Below the pieces are notes generated by a model. It searched no databases and was not told the origin of the DNA. It was given only the letters and a program-made list of their open reading frames with translations. A stretch of DNA of 64,000 nucleotides, from the NCBI GenBank assembly GCA_011009095.1, contig VTPC01090698.1, positions 1 through 64,000 of the forward strand, read 5' to 3'. How positions within the stretch are numbered: the first letter of the stretch is position 1; the number at the start of each line of letters is the position of its first letter. The translations under genes and the position numbers were made by a program. Below are positions 57,560 to 64,000 of the stretch, piece after piece. The stretch comes from Ignelater luminosus (taxonomy: Eukaryota; Arthropoda; Insecta; Coleoptera; Elateridae).

Positions 57560-59945
57560 CAGCTGATCCGGCTGGTAACACCATGTAAGTGAAAACCGGT
57601 CAAATGCCCCAACGGTGCAAGAGGCGGAAGAACCACAAACCTGTTGCCTCACAGAGAGGGTCTTGGTGGACCCAAGGACTATGGGAGAAAAACTAGCCAG
57701 CTCGATAGCTACAAGGAGGCAGCCCCCCCTATTGGGATATAGGCACTGTGGGCGAATAAACCGAATACTATCTTATTAAAGAAAGCCGTACTGGAAATAA
57801 AAAACTACAAAAATCGGAGTTTGGAATATGCGGACGTTAAGAGAAGCGGGAAAATTGAATCAATTTATTAAAGAGATGTTTAGTCCAGTCAATAAGCTGG
57901 GAGAATAAAAAAAACACTCAGCACGAATTTGAAAATTTTTTTTTGCAATGAGTTCTACTATATGACCCCAAGGTCATTCATAACTATCGAGACCTTCCCC
58001 TGCCCCCCCTTCTGCCCCAAATCGCGAAATCAACCCTTTTAACCAATCCCTTTCTGGAGATTTTTTTTTATTTGTGAAAATGTGTGAATTTTAGCTCAAA
58101 GGTTTTTTGGGTTGCTGATCACGAATCCGATATTAGTTTTCCGGAAAAACTACCCTGGCCGTGGAAAATCGGAAAATTTTGCTCAATTTCGAAAAACATT
58201 TTGGAAGTTCAGCTCGAAAATGTTTTCCAAAAAAAAAATTTAAAAAAGTATAAAAAAAAGTTTTTTCTAAATGGCAGCATGCTATTACCCCGAAATTAAC
58301 ATGAAACGTTTTTTTTGAAAATTTCCCAATGATTTTCCACGGTTTTCCGCAATTTGCACTGCAACAGTGAAAACTGGTTCCAAACATGTTGACTAGATCG
58401 AAAGCGAGATGAACTGTTATCCAAGAGCGGTTCAACATGAGAAAAACGAAGAAAATGACAAAATTTTACAATTTTCCAATTTTCCACGGTCAGAATAGTT
58501 TTTCTGAAAAACTAATATCGGATTCGTAATAAGCGATCCAAAAAACTATCCAGAATCCATTTTCGAGCTGAAATTCAAAAATTTTTCTAGAAACTGTGCC
58601 AATTTCCAGATTTTCCACTGCCAGGGTGGTTTTCCCGGAAAACTAATATCCTATTCGTGATCAGCGACCAAAAAAACTCCCTAGAACCCATCTTCGAGTT
58701 GAAATTCAAAATTTTCACAAACAAGAAAAATTTTTCCAGAAATTAGGTCAAAGACTAGTTGGACTAAAAACTGGATATCCTAGGATTAAGCGAAGTGAGG
58801 TGGACAGAGTTTGGGGAATTTAAAACATCAGAAGGAATGACAGTACTTTACTAAGGAACAAAAGAGGAGCACAGAGATGGTGTAGCTTTAATTCTGAACA
58901 AGTCAACTAAGACCAGTACTGTTTTACACTTTACTGCATGAGCACCTGCAGAAAGTAAAGATCAGAGACATAATCACCGTCATGGGAGACTTAAATGCAA
59001 AAGTAAGAAGGCAGAACGATGGTATTGAATAAATAAGAGCTAAGCATGGGTTGGGTGATGTCAATGAAAACGGCGAGCTCTATTGATTTGTGCGTGAAGT
59101 ATAATCTAGTGATTGGGAGGAGGTTATTCCCACACAAGAACTGTCACAAAGTCATCTGGAGATCACCAGATAACATAACTTAGAACCAAATCGATCACTT
59201 TGCAGTTTACAGAAGATTCCGGGGATTACTAAATGACGTAAGGAATAAAATGGGAGCAGATGCCAGCGGTGATCACCATCTCGTCATAGCAAAGATCAAA
59301 ATAAAAATTGCAGCTCCAAGCAAGAAATTTGAACAGAAAAGCAAGCAGTATGACACTGACAAGCTCAAGATCCCAGAGAAGCAAGAAGAATTTGAAATTG
59401 AACTAAGAAATTGCTTCAAACTTCTAGGAAGCACCCGGGACAGAAAGACAACTGGAAGAAAACTAAAGCCGTCTATCAAGAGATCAGTGAGAGCAGTGTG
59501 GGAAAAAGAAGAGAGAGATTCAGTGGGGGTTAAGGGAGAGGTTGGAAGATCTGGACTTCGTAGATGACATTTGTCTGCCGAGTTAATGCTTCCGGGATAT
59601 GGAATCAAAATGGAAAGCCTTTGTGAAGGCAAGAAGGCAGATCTGAAAATCAACTTTAAAAAGACAAAAGAGATGAGCATCAACGCACAAAACCGCAATC
59701 GATTAGTCCCAGCAAGTGAAGAAATAGAGCAGGTAGAAGAATTCACCTATTTTGTAAGCATGATTTCGATTACAGGTGCAACAGAAGGAGACGTAAGGGC
59801 CCGGACCCGTAAAGCGAACAGCGCTTTTGTAAAGGTGTACAAGTTATGGAAAAATAGAAATCACTCAAAGAAGGTGAAACTAAGAATTTTTAATACCAAC
59901 GTTAATCTCCTCACTAGATGCATTCGGAAAACGAAGACAACCAGA
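57560..59945 (+). pseudogene. RTE-like LINE with the RT core deleted and an 0.85-kb insertion
   Basis: The plus strand starts with a GC-richer leader, then MRTLREAGKLNQFIKEM (57830 on), interrupted at about 57890-58740. It resumes LDILGLSEVRWTEFGEFKTS, then IITVMGDLNAKV, GLGDVNENGEL, WRSPDNIT, NQIDHFAVYRRF and SGDHHLVIAKIKIK, which is the apurinic-type endonuclease with its catalytic blocks (SEVRW, GDLNAK, SDHHLV-like). At about 59545 it jumps to LEDLDFVDDICL, the RT region around the catalytic DD, then INAQNRNRLV, EEIEQVEEFTYF and KKVKLRIFNTNV. Fingers and palm between them are missing. Confidence 0.85.
57890..58740. mobile_element. Insertion in the RTE copy with internally inverted repeats
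   Basis: The block at 58110-58180 (GATCACGAATCCGATATTAG, TTTTCCGGAAAAACTA, CGTGGAAAATCGG) returns inverted at about 58478-58550 and again at 58608-58680. The reading of the LINE before and after fits without this piece. No transposase seen; the class is unknown. Confidence 0.6.
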
Positions 59946-61149
59946 GCGCTACTAGTCTTCCCCACGGCGTAAACGTTCGTTGGTGCGTGTGCTGGAGACG
60001 GTGTTTCAATGGGCTGCCTGTACATCTTCAAAACAAATTGGATCTCAGCTGGAACACGTTTGTTGTTGTTTTGTGGTCGAGGTTTCGGGACGGAAACACG
60101 AAAGGCCGTCTTCACAATTCTAAGCACCACACGAACTGACGTTCTATTATGATGCGTGTTATTCAATTTACAGAACAAATAGAAAACATACTATTGGACA
60201 AATGTTTAAATATTTCACTTTTAATCTCGACTGTCCCAAAAACCCAGGCTATTAATTGTCCTTGGTTCTCTAACGGAAAATCACGCAAGTGTCTACTAAC
60301 CTGCTTGTGGCGTTCCAGTGCAAGTTTTTGTTTTGATTTTGCCAGATTCTACCTGCTACAGTGTTAAAAGGTTGGAAGTTTTAAGAAAGGTAGAGTTGAC
60401 CTTGTTTAGAGATTTTTTGATTATCTCACGTCTGGATGATATCGGATTATCGAAAATTCCCCGATCCGACCAAAATGACGGCAAATTATATCCTGCAGAT
60501 ATCCTTGAGTAACTAACTGTCTCATCAAGGTTGAGTAGCAATTGTCTTTTGTTATTTAACAGAAGTAGTGATTCTAAAATTTATGCGCAATGAAAAATTT
60601 TCTTTTATTTGCTGCATGCAAAAGAATAACCCAGTTGATAACAACGATTATTGCAATTTATAAATAGTTCCTATTTCTAAAGGAAACGTACTATGAGGTG
60701 AATTACTATTATCACTTAACCTAAAAACCGCTAAGAGATTGTATAATCGAGTTTTATCCACATCTATGTATTAAGTTAAAAAATAATAACACGGAATCAT
60801 AACATCCTTTATTCCTATTGTCATGTACTAGTTCCAAGAACTTTCTTTTATTTATGTTATTTAAAAATTGTTACTAGCTAATTTTGCCATCGAGCAATCA
60901 AGCGTCGCGAGAAACTACGGAAGATGTTTTCTATTTATAGATTTTAATTAGAAATTAACATTGTGGTTTCAACAAGAATTTGTTCATTTTATTTGAGGAA
61001 CTGGATTAGCCGAAAGTGTTCTACTTGAAAGTCTACACAACGAGGTTGTAACACACTGAATTAACAAATGGCAACAAACAATGCTTTTAAAAGAGTTTGT
61101 ATCTAATGATGTAATGAAAAGCTACTAATCTTGTGAATCTTTAAAATGC
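59946..61149. other. Intergenic
   Basis: The LINE reading fades near 59945. After that I recognise no gene or repeat. Confidence 0.3.
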
Positions 61150-61620
61150 ACCAAATTGTGAGGCGGCCTGGTGAAAAGCAACGCTCACTGTGGGCTATAG
61201 CAGGTGAAATAATGAAGGGAGAAGTTCGATCTAGGCCACCGCAGGTGGTTCAGTGATGGGTAAAACTGGATCCAAGAGTCAAAGAGTGACGTAAGACGCC
61301 ACGCAGATGGACCGACTGAAGACAAACCCAGTGGTCTGGTGAAGAGCAAAGACCGATGAAAGCCACCGCGAATAGGTTGGTGAAAGACGATGCGGGTTGT
61401 GGGCCACCTGATTCAGAGCTAACGTGTGACGTCCTGCAGAAATTTCGGGATCCGAGTAGTTCCTTCAAGACTATGACAAGTGTGTAAATTCCAATTTGAA
61501 GCTTTTTGTAAACCATCGCAAATGACCTGGCAAGGAACGAGTCAAATCGTGGGCCACCACACGTAACCCAGTGAAAAGCGAAATGCGATGTGGGCTAGAG
61601 CAGCTAGACTAGTGGATTCA
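61150..61620 (+). repeat. Second repeat array, part 1, related words to the 51-54 kb array
   Basis: Contains CTAGGCCACCGCAGGTGGTT (61231-61250, a CCACC-GCA-GGTGG hairpin), GTGGGCCACC, CTGGTGAAGAGCAAAG and the AT-rich joint TTCCAATTTGAAGC. The same blocks return in part 2 downstream. Confidence 0.6.
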
Positions 61621-62379
61621 CAGATGTAGTTAGACTTTAAAATTTGAGGCGATTTAAGTCCCCGTTCACTTATCAAATAAGGGGTATATCAATGCTGTAA
61701 CTAGAGCCCTGAAAATTGTGTTAATTTTTGCTTATACTATAGGACTGTGAAAGACATCACTTTTTTTTGCAAAAGAGAAATCTCAATAAAAGTTTTGCGC
61801 TTCTGCTCATAACGTTCACCATGTAACGTAAATCAACTGAGTATAACCGTTTGAGTGGTACGACATTTCAGAACAGGAATACGCAAGTTTGGGCAAGAAT
61901 TCTGCGTATCTGCCACTGGTGGTGGTGACTGGAAAGTCGAAAACAGGCAAGATTACAGACACCGTGCCCGTATTGTTTTTTGAAACTTTCATTGAGAACT
62001 TGAAGATTAAAAGAATTCTTGATGTCATCAATGTGCAAAATTGGAATCTGTTGACTTTCAAAATTGATAATTATGACCGAAAAATAGTCATTTTTGGTGC
62101 TCCCTTTCGAGGGCTATGTTTTAGAAAGAAGTCTTATTGTAACTTTTGTCTTAAATTAAGAACATCCCTGAAGCGGCAGTCCTAAATTATGTTACATCCT
62201 ATACTTATTCAAGAAATTGGCTTACGCATGATGAAAATCTAGGGGGAGGTATTTCAGGTTTTAAATGGGAGGAAATTCTGATTTGGTTCATGGTAAGTCG
62301 CATAGTGGAAGGCAAGACCGAATTCAGTGACAATATATAATCGTTGTCGGTCTAGTCAAGTGGCTCTGTTAATCGTAAT
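61621..62379. other. Spacer between the two parts of the second array
   Basis: Mostly AT-rich. A plus-strand open frame at 61889-62185 has no recognised domain. Confidence 0.3.
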
Positions 62380-63340
62380 CCGCCACAGGTAACCTAGTGC
62401 AGAGCGAAGCCCGATTTCCCACTTCATATGGTTCGGCTGCTAGAGAGCGCGACAAGTCAAACTTAGGAGAGCTCCTGGCTCGGAAAGTACGAGGGGTACG
62501 GGGGTCTCGTTTTCGCCGTTCGACGTATATTTGCGAGTGTTATCGGCCAGGAGAAACCGATTTCCGATGGTAAGCCAAGAAATCCCAAATTTCCCCTGGA
62601 AGCCTTTCGGACATCTTGCGAATATTGCAACACCCAGTAGAAAAAAGAGTTTAATCTAGGCCACTGCAGATGGCTCAGTGGCGGGCAAAATCGGACCGAA
62701 AGAAGCACACCAAGTGGCCTCTTTTGATAGTGTTGTAAATCTATTGTTACCGTAAACCGTTTAGCGGAAAACGAACCCCGATTTGGGCAAAACCGGACTC
62801 AGCTGGAGCGTAACATGGAAGTCCTGCGGAAATGCTCACGAGGTGCCCGCGGTGTTTCTTTTCAAAGTGTCGTGAGTTTGTAAATTACAATTTGAGACTT
62901 TTATGTAGACCATCAAGCATGGCTTGGTAGGTTGCCTATTTAAGAGGAAAGCTCGATACAGTGGTAGGCAAAATCGGACTCAGGAGTCAAAAGTTACCGT
63001 GGCAAACCCTGCGGAATTGATCGCATCTTGTCCACAGAGCGAGCCAAATAATTCCTTTGATACTGTTGTAGGTTTGAAAAATTTGAAACATTTTTTAGAC
63101 TATCGCAGATAGTCTTGCAGGGAAGAACCAAATCGTGGTCTAACACAGGTGATCTGGTAAAGAGCCAAGACCGATGCGTGCTAATTCAGGTGGACTGGTA
63201 GAGAGCAAAGCCCGTTTGGGTCACGGTAAGTTGCTAAGCGGTGACCTGCTAATGTACAAAACCACACACAGGACGCGCCATTTAGCTCCTTTGATAGCAT
63301 TGTTTGTTTGTAGATTTCAATTTAAAACTTTAAAATAGAC
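62380..63340 (+). repeat. Second repeat array, part 2
   Basis: Recurring blocks: CTCCTTTGATAG(C/T) then GTTTGTAGATTTCAATTT-like joints (62722-62910, 63050-63100, 63275-63340), AGACCATC or AGACTATCGCAGAT, and CTGGTAxAGAGCxAAGxCC. The hairpin form GCCACTGCAGATGGC is at 62659-62673. Confidence 0.6.
62411..62636 (+). repeat. 226-bp duplicated block, copy 1
   Basis: Matches 63372-63597 with only about four differences by eye, offset 961 bases. It starts CCGATTTCCCACTTCATATG and ends GAATATTGCAACACCCA. Confidence 0.9.
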
Positions 63341-63371
63341 TTGAATTTTTTAAAATTTCATGCTCAATGAG

Positions 63372-63597
63372 CCGATTTCCCACTTCATATGGTTCGGCTG
63401 CTAGAGAGCGCGACAAGTCAAACTTAGGAGAGCTCCTGGCTCGGAAAGTACAAGGGGTACGGGGGTCACGTTCTCGCCGTTCGACGTATATTTGCGAGTG
63501 TTATCGGCCAGGAGAAACCGATTTCCGATGGTAAGCCAAGAAATCCCAAATTTCCTCTGGAAGCCTTTCGGACATCTTGCGAATATTGCAACACCCA
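63372..63597 (+). repeat. 226-bp duplicated block, copy 2
   Basis: See copy 1. Here the block continues into CCAAAACCGTCCGAATGG, also present in the old relative at 41146, so this copy keeps the original 3' context while copy 1 is joined to different sequence. Confidence 0.9.
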
Positions 63598-63639
63598 CCA
63601 AAACCGTCCGAATGGTCCAATCGGCGTGATATTCTAGAT

Positions 63640-64000
63640 TTATATTCTGTAATCTGCCCGATTCGATTCGGTTAACTTCGCAGTTTTTTCATGATCTTCC
63701 GCGATGTAGAGCCCTGCAGGGGACGAAATTCCTATTCCCGGTCCGGTCCGGCCCCGCCCGACTGGGGAAAAACTTGATACGACTTGAAAAAAGTCCGGTA
63801 ACTTCTCGATCAGCCCGAAAAGCGCGAGAAGCCCCACAAGCCCGAAGGACCAGACAAGATCAAACGGCACGAATAACTCGACAGGGCCAAATGGCCTAAC
63901 AGGCTCCAACGGCGGTTCGACAGGAGCGAACGGCCTGATTGACCAGACGTAGACTAAAAAACCCGAATAAATTTTTAAGCTGAGGTCCGGCCTGACTTAA
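63640..64000. repeat. GC-rich low-complexity tract
   Basis: Dense in GGCCC, CCCGA and GGTCCGG words with short imperfect repeats (AAGCCCGAAGGACCAGAC, CAGGGCCAAATGGCCTAAC). Minus-strand frames look like Phe/Pro/Gly repeats, as such tracts give by chance. Probably the 3' part of the repeat family at 63372. Confidence 0.5.

Noticed and set aside
59861-60178. 105-residue minus-strand frame
   Set aside because: It partly overlaps the antisense of the RTE end and has no family signature.
63640-63909. 89-residue minus-strand frame rich in Phe, Gly and Pro
   Set aside because: It is a translation of low-complexity GC-rich repeat sequence. The pattern follows from the base composition.
1-64000. CRISPR arrays, bacterial operons, prophage or rRNA/tRNA genes
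   Set aside because: The sequence is eukaryotic with spliced genes. I saw no array of regular spaced repeats with unique spacers and no rRNA or tRNA core motifs, although a tRNA scan was not possible by eye.

Overview
The window is nuclear DNA from an animal, most probably an insect. It is AT-rich, its genes are split by GT-AG introns, both host genes have animal orthologues, and the repeat types (RTE-like LINEs, Ty3/gypsy, Tc1/mariner, pogo, hAT, Mutator-like with a YqaJ nuclease, TTAA-inserting MITEs) are those common in insect genomes. A beetle or hemipteran would fit, but I cannot fix the order from the sequence.

Only two host genes are well supported. (1) A compact PBK/TOPK-type mitotic kinase lies at 718-1772 (+), with two coding exons and a 5'-UTR intron. 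(2) An actin-binding LIM protein gene (abLIM / Drosophila Unc-115 type) covers 16425-49612 (-). I reconstructed 15 consecutive coding exons plus one alternative exon, all joined in frame: a Lys-rich start, four LIM domains, a Ser/Pro-rich linker and a C-terminal villin headpiece, giving 816 or 823 residues. Two homologous neighbouring exons (26946-27043 and 27265-27341) have lengths that allow only one of them per mRNA, so they look like a mutually exclusive pair. Intron 1 is about 18 kb and the intron before the headpiece exons about 9.3 kb. Both are packed with transposons.

Layout: 1-2 kb PBK. 2-16 kb intergenic: a TA-flanked MITE, a hAT/ZMYM-type remnant, two minus-strand LINE pieces (one carrying a nested MITE), a Mutator-like transposon with an exonuclease domain and a 163-bp tandem duplication at its 5' end, and a TTAA-flanked foldback element whose empty site also lies in the window. 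16-31.4 kb: abLIM exons 2-15, with a 611-bp hAT MITE, a 2.4-kb pogo element, a 795-bp TA-flanked element, a Tc1/mariner remnant and two more MITEs in its largest downstream intron. 31.4-49.5 kb: intron 1, holding a perfect 93-bp palindrome, a long-TIR mariner, a gypsy remnant without its catalytic box, several GC-richer repeats and an Hsp70-like fragment. 49.6-64 kb: upstream flank with an unusual higher-order repeat array (51.3-54.3 kb, with a detached unit at 46.2-47.3 kb), a MITE, a deleted RTE element, and a second array with a 226-bp duplication at about 98% identity.

The features I think least likely to be already described are the higher-order repeat whose subunits embed a CCACC-n3-GGTGG hairpin, the perfect 93-bp palindrome, and the frame-enforced exon pair in the abLIM gene.
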